From assembly GCF_000719955.1 (NCBI RefSeq), contig NZ_JOII01000006.1, forward strand, positions 124,001-188,000: a stretch of 64,000 bases of DNA. Reading direction: 5' to 3'. This DNA comes from Streptomyces albidoflavus (lineage in GTDB: Bacteria; Actinomycetota; Actinomycetes; Streptomycetales; Streptomycetaceae). Under the pieces are notes generated by a model. The model was given only the letters and a program-made list of their open reading frames with translations. It made no database searches and was not told the DNA's origin. Made by a program: the position numbers and the translations under genes. The number at the start of each line of letters is the position of its first letter. Within the stretch, counting starts at the first letter, position 1. Below, in pieces: positions 9,007 to 16,481 of the stretch.

Positions 9007-10047
9007 TCAGGCGGGCCGGGCCACGGCGTCGGCGTGGTGGCCGGGGAGGAGGGCGCTGCGGTCCTGGGTCCAGGCGTCGAGCAGCAGCGCCCCGAGCCGG
9101 TCCTCCAGCAGGGAGGTGGCGGCGACGCCGAAGGCCACGTCGGCGTCGAGTTCCGGTTCGTCGGCGAGGAGCCCGGCCACCACGTCCCGGCGCACCACCT
9201 GTTCGTGGACGGCGTCCGCCTCGACGTGCTCCTCGTAGAAGCGGACCGCCGCCGGACCGGCCCCCGCCTTGCGCAGCGCGTCCGCGAGCCGCCGCGAGCC
9301 GGGGGAGGAGGTCACCTCGACGGCGGCGAAGTGGCCGACCAGCGCGCCGCGCAGCGCCCGGTGCAGCCCGAAGAGCGACATCAGGTTGACGGTGGCGAGG
9401 GCGGCGGCGGGGGCCGCGTCCAGGTAGTGGCCGTAGGCCGGGTCCAGGCCCAGTTCGGCCATCAGCTCCGCGTAGAGCCGGGCGTGCACGTCCTCGGCGC
9501 GCCCCGCGCCGAACTCGTCGTACTCCACCGCGGCCAGCCCCGCCTTGGCCCGGCCGCGCAGCCGGGGGATCATCCAGGCGTGCGGGTCGGCCTCCTTGAG
9601 GTGGTAGAGGGAGCGCAGCGCCGCGTACTCGCGCAGTTCGGGCAGGCGGTGGGTGCGGCGCAGGTGGTGGCTGACGCTGCCGGGCCGGTGGCCCGCGGGC
9701 TCCACCAGCAGGGCGTCCAGGGCGGCCGCCGCGCTCGCCGGGCGTTCGGCGTCGGCCCGCAGCGCCGCCAGGAACGGCTGCTCCAGCGTGGCGCGCAGGG
9801 CCAGCAGTTCGGGATCCCACTCGCGGCTGTCGTCGGCCGGGGCGCCCGCGAAGCCCTGGTAGTGGAGTTCGTAGAGGACGTACAGGGCGAGCTGGAGGTC
9901 CTCGCCGTACGGGTCGGCGGTGGCCTCGGCGCCGTCGGTGACGGGGGAGCCGCCGGAGCGCAGCGCCTCCACCACCCCCGCGGACACGGGGCCGCGCGGC
10001 TCGGGGAGCCGGGGCCGGGTGAGCCGGGAGCGGGCGGGCGTGGTCAT
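9007..10047 (-). CDS. Iron-containing redox enzyme family (haem-oxygenase-like fold)
   Basis: A 346-residue all-helical protein. Histidine and glutamate motifs spread over the helices (YELHYQGF near 85, LFGLHRALRG near 230, FYEEHVEADAVHEQVV near 270) fit the haem-oxygenase-like diiron oxidase/oxygenase group annotated as iron-containing redox enzymes. The probable role is oxygen-dependent chemistry at a dinuclear iron site; the substrate is unknown. ATG at 10047 overlaps the TGA of the CDGSH gene (ATGA) and has GGAGGAGG upstream, so it is translationally coupled to that gene. Confidence 0.78.
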   Translation of the reverse strand: MTTPARSRLTRPRLPEPRGPVSAGVVEALRSGGSPVTDGAEATADPYGEDLQLALYVLYELHYQGFAGAPADDSREWDPELLALRATLEQPFLAALRADAERPASAAAALDALLVEPAGHRPGSVSHHLRRTHRLPELREYAALRSLYHLKEADPHAWMIPRLRGRAKAGLAAVEYDEFGAGRAEDVHARLYAELMAELGLDPAYGHYLDAAPAAALATVNLMSLFGLHRALRGALVGHFAAVEVTSSPGSRRLADALRKAGAGPAAVRFYEEHVEADAVHEQVVRRDVVAGLLADEPELDADVAFGVAATSLLEDRLGALLLDAWTQDRSALLPGHHADAVARPA

Positions 10048-10286
10048 CGGGGTTCCTCCTCCGGGGAGTCGGGCGCGTCGGCCCTCTCCGGGGCGCGTGC
10101 CCGGTGGCTGGTGTCGCACCACGGGTAGCGGGCGCTGCGGCGGCAGGTGCAGAGGGCGACGGTCGGCCGGTGCGAGAAGTGGGTGGTGCCGTCCTCGGTG
10201 ACCACCTCGACGGGCCCGTCCACCAGGAGCGGCCCGCCGTCGGGGTCCAGCCGCACCCGCGTCGGGCGCTCAGGCGTGGACGGCAC
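10044..10286 (-). CDS. CDGSH iron-sulfur domain protein
   Basis: An 80-residue protein with one CDGSH-type cluster motif: CTCRRSARYPWCDTSH at about residues 46-61 supplies the three cysteines and one histidine that hold a 2Fe-2S cluster. In this family the cluster is redox-active and can be transferred. It begins inside the last 17 bases of the methyltransferase gene and ends in an ATGA overlap with the iron enzyme, so it may act as an electron donor or cluster donor to that enzyme. This last point is inference from gene order. Confidence 0.88.
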   Translation of the reverse strand: MPSTPERPTRVRLDPDGGPLLVDGPVEVVTEDGTTHFSHRPTVALCTCRRSARYPWCDTSHRARAPERADAPDSPEEEPR

Positions 10287-10944
10287 GGACGATCACCAGT
10301 TCCTCCCACGGACTGCCGTCGGCCAGCCCCCGCGCCACCAGCCACTCGTGGCGCCCGGTCAGCACCGGCCCGTACGGGATGCGGACCCGGTCGCTGACCT
10401 CGGCGCGCATCCCGGCGGCGGCCAGCCGGCTCAGGGTCGCCTCGGTGCCGCAGAGCGCGGAGTGGACCAGCAGCAGGGTGCCGCCGGGGCGCAGCGCGGC
10501 CGGGGCGTCGGCGCAGATCCGGTCGAGCAGGGCGCGCCCGTCGGGACCGGCGTCCCAGGCGCGGGCGGGGCCGGAGGCGGGCGGTGTCTCCTCGGGCGCG
10601 GGCACGTACGGCGGGTTGCTGACCACCAGGTCGAAGGTGCGGCCGGTGACGGGCGCCGTCAGGTCGCCGCGGTGGACCCGCAGGCGGCAGCGGGCCCGGG
10701 CGGCGTTGAGCCGCGCGGTGAGGACGGCCGTCCAGGAGATGTCCACGGCGGTGACGCGGGCGCCGGTGCGGGCCGCGTGCAGGGCGACGGCCCCGGTGCC
10801 GGTGCCGAGGTCGAGCACCTCGGTACCGGGTCCCGGCTGCTCGGCGGTGACGGCCCGGGTCAGCAGGGCCGTGTCGTGCTGGGGTGCGTAGACCCCGGCC
10901 GGGGCCAGCACGGGGGAGAGCGGGGGAGCGGGGGCACTGGTCAT
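10270..10944 (-). CDS. Class I SAM-dependent methyltransferase (HemK-like)
   Basis: A 224-residue methyltransferase. The SAM-binding motif I is VLDLGTGTGAVAL near residue 43, followed by VTAVDISWTAV; the NPPY motif (SNPPYVPAPEE near 107) marks N-methyltransferases of the HemK/PrmC and MTQ2 type that act on glutamine or on nucleic-acid bases. It lacks the N-terminal helical domain of the release-factor enzyme PrmC and is closer in size to MTQ2-like proteins. The ATG at 10944 has GGAG six bases upstream; an in-frame ATG at 10956 lacks one. It is the first gene of the leftward operon. Confidence 0.82.
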   Translation of the reverse strand: MTSAPAPPLSPVLAPAGVYAPQHDTALLTRAVTAEQPGPGTEVLDLGTGTGAVALHAARTGARVTAVDISWTAVLTARLNAARARCRLRVHRGDLTAPVTGRTFDLVVSNPPYVPAPEETPPASGPARAWDAGPDGRALLDRICADAPAALRPGGTLLLVHSALCGTEATLSRLAAAGMRAEVSDRVRIPYGPVLTGRHEWLVARGLADGSPWEELVIVRAVHA

Positions 10945-11289
10945 GGGCGGCTCCATCCTGGTCGGGGCAGCGGCGAACGCGGCCGGACCTCCTGTCCACT
11001 CTCCGGCCGACGGGCCGGGTCCACCACTTGGCCCAGGGGATGTCCTGGGGCGCCGCGTACGCCCGAGGAGCGCGTCCACCTTTCGGGGCCCGGTTGCTCC
11101 GGTCGGGTGACCGGGTGAATGACTGGCTCCGCAGCGGTCATGCGGGGGGTGAGGGATCTTTCGCGAAGCGCCCGCACAGCTCCGGGCGTAACGTGGAGAA
11201 CCAGACATGTCGGACGGCGGTGACCGCTGGGCGGACAGCCCGGCAGGCCGCCCGCACCGACCGACCGCCCAGCGGCAGGAGGCGCGCAC
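10945..11289. other. Divergent intergenic region
   Basis: About 345 bases between the leftward methyltransferase operon and the rightward DUF6479 gene. It must hold both promoters. I see no convincing sigma-70 or SigB pair and no long dyad. GGAGG lies before the DUF6479 start. Confidence 0.5.
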
Positions 11290-11670
11290 ATGTACGCAAC
11301 GACCGAGGCCCAGGTCCTGGGAGCCTCCGAGTCGGGGGGAATCGGGTGGGTGCTCGGCATCGGGCTCGCCGTGCTGGCCGTGGCCGTGGTGGGGATGCTC
11401 GTCTGGGTGGTCCGCAAGGGCATCCAGACCCGCGCGGAGGAGCCGGAACCGCCGAGCCCCGAGTCGCAGCCGCACAAGCCCGCCCGGCCCACCCATGAAG
11501 AGGACTACCGCGAGGACGACGTGGGGGAGTTCCCGACCGACGGCGGCCGGCTCCTGCCCCACGAACTGAAGGGCGTCAGCAGCCACCAGGCCGAGCCCCC
11601 CGAGGGCGGCCGGCCCAAGCACACGCCGGGCCACAGCGGTGGCTTCGGCAGCGGCGGCGCCGGCGGCTGA
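11290..11670 (+). CDS. DUF6479-type single-pass membrane protein
   Basis: A 126-residue protein with a short N-terminal segment, one membrane span (about residues 18-41, ending VWVVRKG) and a long hydrophilic, Pro/Glu/Gly-rich cytoplasmic tail. The conserved DGGRLLPHEL element near residue 84 and the overall layout match a Streptomyces family annotated DUF6479. Function is unknown. The ATG has GGCAGGAGG upstream. It is a single gene closed by a strong terminator. Confidence 0.75.
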   Translation: MYATTEAQVLGASESGGIGWVLGIGLAVLAVAVVGMLVWVVRKGIQTRAEEPEPPSPESQPHKPARPTHEEDYREDDVGEFPTDGGRLLPHELKGVSSHQAEPPEGGRPKHTPGHSGGFGSGGAGG

Positions 11671-11704
11671 GCCGCGCCCCCTGCCGCACCGCGGCGTGAC
11701 CGCC

Positions 11705-11740
11705 CGAAGGCCGGGCCCTCCCAGGAGGGCCCGGCCTTCG
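11705..11740. terminator. Strong bidirectional terminator
   Basis: A perfect 17-bp stem (11705-11721 with 11724-11740) with a two-base apex, between the rightward DUF6479 gene and the leftward VOC gene. Confidence 0.85.
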
Positions 11741-11764
11741 GCGTGCGGGGCGCCCGCCGCCCGC

Positions 11765-12553
11765 TCAGGTCATGGGCGGCATCTCGCCCTCGGTGGTGCC
11801 GGTGTCGATGACGGAGAAGGACGCGCCCTGCTGGTCGGAGACGGCCGCGAACCGGCCGAAGGGCGTGGTCGTCGGGCCGTAGTGGACCTGGCCGCCCAGG
11901 CGGACCGCCGTGTCGAGGGCCGCGTCGCAGTCCGGCACGGAGAAGTAGACGTTGACGTAGCTGGGGACCTCCGGCGGGAAGTCGTCGGTCATCGCCATCC
12001 GGCCGAGGACCGGGCGCCCCGCCACGCTCCAGATCCGGAAGTCCATCTCCGGGTCCTCCATCACGCCGACCTGGTAGCCGAAGAGCTCGGGGAAGAACCG
12101 GTCGGTCGCCGCCGCGTCCCGGGTGTAGACCTCCGCCCAGGCGTACGCGCCCGGCACCTCGGTCAGCCCGAACCCCGGGTGGGTGTTCGGCTGCCAGAGC
12201 GAGAAGGCGGTGCCCGCCGGGTCCCGCAGCGAGGAGGTGATGCCGAAGCCGCCGACGTCCTCGGGCCCCATCGCCACCGTGCCGCCCAGCCCCTCCACCC
12301 GGCCGGTCACGGCGGCCGCGTCCGAGGTGGCCAGGTAGAGGTTCCACAGGGCGGGGGCGTCGGGACCGGGCATGACCGGCATGAGGGCGGCGACGGGCTT
12401 CCCGTCGACCAGCGCCATCGTGTAGTTGCCGTACTCCTCGCCGAGGTCGTCGAAGGTCCAGCCGAGGACCTGGCCGTAGAAGTCACGGGCGGCCGCCAGG
12501 TCGGGAAACATCGCGTCGGCCCAGCAGGGCGCGCCGTCGGGGAACGGACTCAT
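11765..12553 (-). CDS. VOC family protein (two glyoxalase-like domains)
   Basis: A 262-residue protein made of two vicinal-oxygen-chelate modules, roughly residues 10-125 and 135-255. Each starts with a W/Y-containing strand (CWADAMFPDLAAARDFYGQVLGW; YAWAEVYTRDAAATDRFFPELFGY) typical of Streptomyces proteins related to the hydroxylase CFP30B. Metal-binding residues are not fully obvious, so it may be an enzyme or a resistance/binding protein. It follows the MreB-like gene on the same strand but a terminator separates them. Confidence 0.8.
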   Translation of the reverse strand: MSPFPDGAPCWADAMFPDLAAARDFYGQVLGWTFDDLGEEYGNYTMALVDGKPVAALMPVMPGPDAPALWNLYLATSDAAAVTGRVEGLGGTVAMGPEDVGGFGITSSLRDPAGTAFSLWQPNTHPGFGLTEVPGAYAWAEVYTRDAAATDRFFPELFGYQVGVMEDPEMDFRIWSVAGRPVLGRMAMTDDFPPEVPSYVNVYFSVPDCDAALDTAVRLGGQVHYGPTTTPFGRFAAVSDQQGASFSVIDTGTTEGEMPPMT

Positions 12554-12615
12554 GGGGTTGCCTCCACAGGGGCGGGGGGGGGAAGGGGTGGTCCGCGGCC
12601 GGTGCGGCCGCAGGA

Positions 12616-12650
12616 CGGGCCGGGGCGGGCGAGGGGCCCGCCCCGGCCCG
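12616..12650 (-). terminator. Terminator of the MreB-like gene
   Basis: A perfect 15-bp stem (12616-12630 with 12636-12650) with a five-base loop, 36 bases downstream of the MreB-like stop codon. Confidence 0.75.
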
Positions 12651-12685
12651 TGGGTCAGGGAGTTCGCGGAGCGCGCGGCGCGGCG

Positions 12686-13723
12686 TCAGGCGGAGAGCGG
12701 GTTGAGCGTCATCGGCTCGATCAGCCCGTCGAGCATCGCGCCGAGCCCGGTCACCGAGGCGATGTCGGGCCGCTCGGCCACCTGGACCGGCATCCCGGTC
12801 GCCTCCCGGATCATCTGGTCGAGGCCGGGCATCAGGGCGCTGCCGCCGACCATCATGATCCCGCGGTCGGCCAGGTCGGCGACGAGGTCGGGCGGGCAGT
12901 CCCGCAGCACCTTGCCGATGCCGTCGAGGACCCCGGTGAGCGGGATGCTGATGGCGCTGCGCAGCCCCACCGTGTCCACCTCCACCGACCGGGCGAGGCC
13001 GGTGGCGACGTCCCGGCCGTGGATCTCGGTGGTGCCGCTCCCCGTCATGGACAGGTCGCCGCCGCGCAGCGCCACGTGGAGCGGGCGGACCGACTGGCTC
13101 GGCAGCATCAGCTCGTGGTGGTGGCGCAGGTAGGAGAGGACGGAGTGGTCGATGGCGTTGCCGCCGACCGGGACGCGCTCGGCCGTCACGATCGAGCCGA
13201 GCGAGAGGACGGCGATCTGCGTGGTGGCGGCCCCGCACACCAGGATCATGCTGGCCTCGGGCCGCTCCACGGGCAGCCCGCACCCCACGGCGGCGGCGAT
13301 CAGCGTGTCGACCAGCTCCACCCGGCGCGCCCCGATCCCCACCAGCGTCTCCACGGTGGCCCGCTGGGCCAGCGGGTCCGCGTCGTGCGGCGTGCAGGCG
13401 GCGGCCCGCAGCCGGGGCTTGCGGCGCAGCGCGCGGCGCACCTTGTCACCGAGGAGGTGGCGGAGCATCCGCTGCGCCATGTCGATGTCGATGACGGTGC
13501 CGCCCTTCACGGGGCGGACCACGCGGATGTAGCCGGGGGTGCGGCCGGTCATCTGCTCGGCCAGCGTGCCGACCGCGATGAGCGCGCCGGTGCGCGTGTT
13601 GATCGCCGCCGCGCTCGGTTCGTCGACGACGACCCCCTCGCCCTTGATGAAGACCCGGGTCCGTGCGGCCCCCAGGTCGACGGCGAAGTGGCAGCGGCGC
13701 AACTGCTCCAGACTTGCGGTCAC
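12686..13723 (-). CDS. MreB/Mbl-like actin-family protein
   Basis: A 345-residue protein of the actin/HSP70 ATPase fold. Recognisable elements are the phosphate-1 loop FAVDLGAARTRVFIKG near residue 12, the MreB-type segment VRPVKGGTVIDIDMAQRMLRHLL near 80, phosphate-2 ILVCGAATTQIAVLSLG near 155, and the adenosine motif GIMMVGGSALMPGLDQMI near 290. It stands alone, without mreC, mreD or penicillin-binding protein genes, like the third MreB homologue known in Streptomyces (SCO6166 type), which is linked to spore-wall formation. The GTG at 13723 has GGGAGG seven bases upstream; an upstream extension is not family-like. Confidence 0.83.
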   Translation of the reverse strand: MTASLEQLRRCHFAVDLGAARTRVFIKGEGVVVDEPSAAAINTRTGALIAVGTLAEQMTGRTPGYIRVVRPVKGGTVIDIDMAQRMLRHLLGDKVRRALRRKPRLRAAACTPHDADPLAQRATVETLVGIGARRVELVDTLIAAAVGCGLPVERPEASMILVCGAATTQIAVLSLGSIVTAERVPVGGNAIDHSVLSYLRHHHELMLPSQSVRPLHVALRGGDLSMTGSGTTEIHGRDVATGLARSVEVDTVGLRSAISIPLTGVLDGIGKVLRDCPPDLVADLADRGIMMVGGSALMPGLDQMIREATGMPVQVAERPDIASVTGLGAMLDGLIEPMTLNPLSA

Positions 13724-13885
13724 GGCAGATCCTCCCGAGTGCGGTGACGGATACGAGCCCGGTGCGGGCGGCTCCCTCGATCCTGGGCCCGCCGCCGGTT
13801 TGCCGCCCGCCGGGAGGGTCCGCGCGGGTGGCCGCGGGTCCCGGGGCCGGGGGAAACCCGCTCGGCCGGGTGGTGGGCGGCGCGT

Positions 13886-13891
13886 TAGCAT
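13886..13891 (+). promoter_or_regulatory. Candidate -10 box for a leaderless mRNA
   Basis: TAGCAT lies eight bases before the GTG of the MFS gene. No ribosome binding site is present in between, so transcription would begin at or next to the start codon. Confidence 0.4.
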
Positions 13892-13899
13892 CCGCTCCT

Positions 13900-15225
13900 G
13901 TGCACAGTGAGACCTCGAAGGACGAGCCCCCGGCCCCGGACGACGCGCAGGCGATACTCCCCTCCCCGCGAGACCCGGTGGCGGCTCCGCCTCGAAAACG
14001 GCTCCTCGCCGACCTGACGCCCCTGCGTACCTCCGCAGACTTCCGGCGGCTGTGGATCGGCAACACCATCTCGTGGGTCGGCCAGGGCATGACCGCCCTC
14101 GCCATCTCCCTCCAGGTCTACGACCTCACCCGCTCCAGCTTCTCGGTCGGCCTGGTCGGCCTCTTCTCCCTGGTGCCCCTGGTCGTCTTCGGCCTCTACG
14201 GCGGGGCCATCGCCGACACCGTCGACCGCCGCCTGCTGGGGCTCGCCAGCTCCACCGGCTCCTGGCTGCTGGCAGTCGCCCTCGCCGTGGCCGCCTTCGC
14301 CGGCTTCCACCAGGTCTGGTTCCTCTACGCGGTCGTCGCGCTCCAGGCGGTCTGCGCGGCGCTGAACTCCCCGGCCCGCACCTCGATGATCCCGAGGCTG
14401 CTCCCCGCCGAACAGCTCCCCGCCGCCAACGCCCTCAACTCCATGACCACCACCTTCGGCACCATGACCGGGCCGATGCTCGGCGGCGCCCTGGTCGGAC
14501 TCTGGGGCTACCAGGCGGCGTACCTCATCGACGCCGTCGCCTTCACCGCCGCCCTCTACGCGATGTGGCGGCTCCCGGCGATGCGCCCGCAGCGCGAGGA
14601 GGGCAGCCGGGGGCGCGCCTCGGTCCTCGACGGCCTGCGCTTCCTCGCGACCCGGCCCAACATCCGGATGACCTTCTTCACCGACCTGTGCGCCATGGTT
14701 CTCGCCCACCCCCGCGCCCTCTTCCCCGCCGTCGCCGTCGTCTGGTACGGCGGCGACGCGAAGACGGCCGGGCTGCTGGTGGCGGCGCCCGCCGTCGGCG
14801 CCCTGCTGGGCAGCGTCTTCTCCGGCTGGCTCGGCCGCGTCCACCGGCACGGGGTGGCGATCCTGCTCGCGGTCGGCGGCTGGGGGCTGGCCGTCGCCGT
14901 CTTCGGCCTCACCCGCAACCTCTGGCTCGGCCTCCTCTTCCTGGCCCTGGCCGGCGCGGCCGACGCCATCTCCATGGTTTTCCGCTCGACCATGCTCCAG
15001 GCGGCCACCCCGGACGCGATGCGCGGCCGGCTCCAGGGCGTCTTCATCGTGGTCGTCGCGGGCGGCCCGCGCCTCGGCGACTTCCTCGCCGGCAGCGTCG
15101 GCGACCTCGCCTCCCCGACGGTCGCGGTCACCGGCGGCGGCCTCCTCTGCGTCCTCGCCGTCACCGCCCTCGGCCTGCGCTGGCGCAACTTCGCCCGCTA
15201 CGACGCCCGCGACCCGCAGCCCTGA
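13900..15225 (+). CDS. MFS transporter (exporter, MFS_3-like)
   Basis: A 441-residue major facilitator protein. A 45-residue hydrophilic head precedes FRRLWIGNTISWVGQGMT, the start of the first helix typical of enterobactin-exporter/MdtH-like carriers. About eleven to twelve hydrophobic helices follow, with the inter-helix motif GAIADTVDRRLL near residue 105 (the G-x-x-x-D-R-x-x motif) and PARTSMIPRLLPAEQLPAANAL near 165. It probably exports a small hydrophobic compound or siderophore by proton antiport. The GTG start has no ribosome binding site, but a -10-like TAGCAT is close upstream, so a leaderless transcript is likely. A hairpin terminator follows. Confidence 0.87.
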   Translation: MHSETSKDEPPAPDDAQAILPSPRDPVAAPPRKRLLADLTPLRTSADFRRLWIGNTISWVGQGMTALAISLQVYDLTRSSFSVGLVGLFSLVPLVVFGLYGGAIADTVDRRLLGLASSTGSWLLAVALAVAAFAGFHQVWFLYAVVALQAVCAALNSPARTSMIPRLLPAEQLPAANALNSMTTTFGTMTGPMLGGALVGLWGYQAAYLIDAVAFTAALYAMWRLPAMRPQREEGSRGRASVLDGLRFLATRPNIRMTFFTDLCAMVLAHPRALFPAVAVVWYGGDAKTAGLLVAAPAVGALLGSVFSGWLGRVHRHGVAILLAVGGWGLAVAVFGLTRNLWLGLLFLALAGAADAISMVFRSTMLQAATPDAMRGRLQGVFIVVVAGGPRLGDFLAGSVGDLASPTVAVTGGGLLCVLAVTALGLRWRNFARYDARDPQP

Positions 15226-15250
15226 CCCCTGGAGGGTGAGTGAACGGCGG

Positions 15251-15289
15251 CGGCGCCGCCTCCCCTTGGGACGAGGGGAGACGGCGCCG
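15251..15289. terminator. Hairpin terminator after MFS gene
   Basis: An 8-bp and a 6-bp stem segment separated by one C/A mismatch (15251-15265 with 15275-15289) with a nine-base loop. It lies between the MFS gene and the small peptide gene, which converge. Confidence 0.7.
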
Positions 15290-15331
15290 CACCTGCCCGG
15301 GCTCAGTGCCCGGACGCGCTTCCGACAGGTG

Positions 15332-15391
15332 TCACACCAGCCGGCCGACGAAGTGGACGAGGCCGGCGAGGATGTCGGTGAGCAGGTTCAT
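15332..15391 (-). CDS. 19-residue hydrophobic peptide
   Basis: A very short reading frame, MNLLTDILAGLVHFVGRLV, that would form an amphipathic or membrane-inserting helix with one Asp, one His and one Arg. It is supported by AAGGAGA located about eight bases before the ATG, a much stronger binding site than most genes here have. An in-frame extension upstream of 42 codons has different, low-complexity composition and no binding site, so the short form is preferred. Function is unknown. Size and character resemble small membrane peptides or type I toxin-like peptides, but there is no antisense RNA evidence. Confidence 0.5.
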   Translation of the reverse strand: MNLLTDILAGLVHFVGRLV

Positions 15392-15614
15392 GGGAGGGAT
15401 CTCCTTGGTGCTGCGCGCCCGGGGACAGGGCGCTCGGGACATGGAACACGGGCCCTGGGAAAGAGACTTGGGCTCCGTCGCGGTGACGGTGTGCACCCCG
15501 TCGGTCGCTGAACGCAAGCATTGTGCTTCGTGGCGTGCTCACGCAATTCCTCGCGGAATGATCACCTGTTCAAGGGAACATCCGTCCATCTGTTCGCGCG
15601 ACCGGCAACGGGGG

Positions 15615-16214
15615 TCACTCGCGTCCCTCCACCACCGTGACCTCCTGGAGCAGCCCCCAGGTGAACTCCGCGACCGCGTCCCGCACCGGCCCGCCCTCGC
15701 ACTCCGGCGCCGTGACGCGCAACCGCCACCGGGTCGGGGCCGAGCCTTGCATCGGCCGTGCGGGAAAGGCCCGCGCGACCTCCTCGACGGTGTACTCCCA
15801 GGGCCGCAGGGCATCCAGCGCCGCCGGAGCGGGCGGCGCACCCCCGGGCCCCCGCACCAGCCACTCGTTCCACAACGCACCCCCGGGCGCCACCACCGCC
15901 TCGAACCGCAACGCGGGCCAGAGCACCACCGGCCACCGCAACGCCTCACACTCCAGATCCCCCACGACCCGCCGCTCCACGGCCTCCGGCACCCCCAGCA
16001 CCGACCGCAACAACCCGGCCCCCCGCCGCCCCCTGGGTAACCGCACCATCGCCTGCCACCGCCGGTTCGCCTCCCGCATGGCGCCGGCATCCACCCCCAG
16101 CTCCCGCCGCGCCTCCTCCACCATCCCCGCCTGAAAATCAGCCATCCGCCGCAACAACACCAACTGAAACTCAAGCGACCCGAACGAACTGGTCCCACCG
16201 ACAGCAGCGCACAT
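15615..16214 (-). CDS. Hypothetical protein with a TTA codon
   Basis: A 199-residue soluble protein of unknown family. The N-terminal third is helical (LEFQLVLLRRMADFQAGMVEEARRELG is one helix), and the rest alternates strands with many Trp, Arg and Pro. No signal peptide or membrane segment is visible. The codon at 16040-16038 is TTA (Leu59), the only in-frame TTA I found in this window; in Streptomyces such genes depend on the developmentally regulated bldA tRNA. The ATG at 16214 follows a GGGGGG tract. Three tandem copies of an intergenic repeat lie just upstream. Confidence 0.65.
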   Translation of the reverse strand: MCAAVGGTSSFGSLEFQLVLLRRMADFQAGMVEEARRELGVDAGAMREANRRWQAMVRLPRGRRGAGLLRSVLGVPEAVERRVVGDLECEALRWPVVLWPALRFEAVVAPGGALWNEWLVRGPGGAPPAPAALDALRPWEYTVEEVARAFPARPMQGSAPTRWRLRVTAPECEGGPVRDAVAEFTWGLLQEVTVVEGRE

Positions 16215-16297
16215 CCCCCCATTGTCCGCAGCCCCCACCCCACCGCGAAAAACAGCGGGCACGACCACCGAGAGGCAACTGGCCGACCGCCGAAAAA

Positions 16298-16450
16298 CAG
16301 CCCGGCCGGCGCTTGAGGCCATCTTGAACGGACGAGTCCGATCCGGACCTCGGCCCACAACCCAGCCCGGCCGGCGCTTGAGGCCATCCTGAACCGTCAG
16401 GTTCCCCCGGGCCCAAGCCCAAAGATCAGCCCGGCCGGCGCTTGAGGCCA
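16298..16450. repeat. Three tandem copies of a Streptomyces intergenic repeat
   Basis: The core CAGCCCGGCCGGCGCTTGAG begins at 16298, 16363 and 16427, giving periods of 65 and 64 bases. The first two copies share a further CCAT(C)TTGAAC(C)G stretch and a looser CGGxCCxxxGCCCA stretch, so the unit is about 64 bases with a conserved head. The core is a short repeat I know to be frequent between Streptomyces genes. It separates the hypothetical gene from the MarR gene, which share orientation. Confidence 0.8.
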
Positions 16451-16481
16451 CCCCACCGCACCCCCGCCGGGGAGGGAAGAC

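Noticed and set aside
16298..16450. Repeat array considered as a small CRISPR
   Set aside because: Only three units, the conserved part is a known dispersed Streptomyces repeat, the spacers are partly similar to one another, and no cas gene is near.
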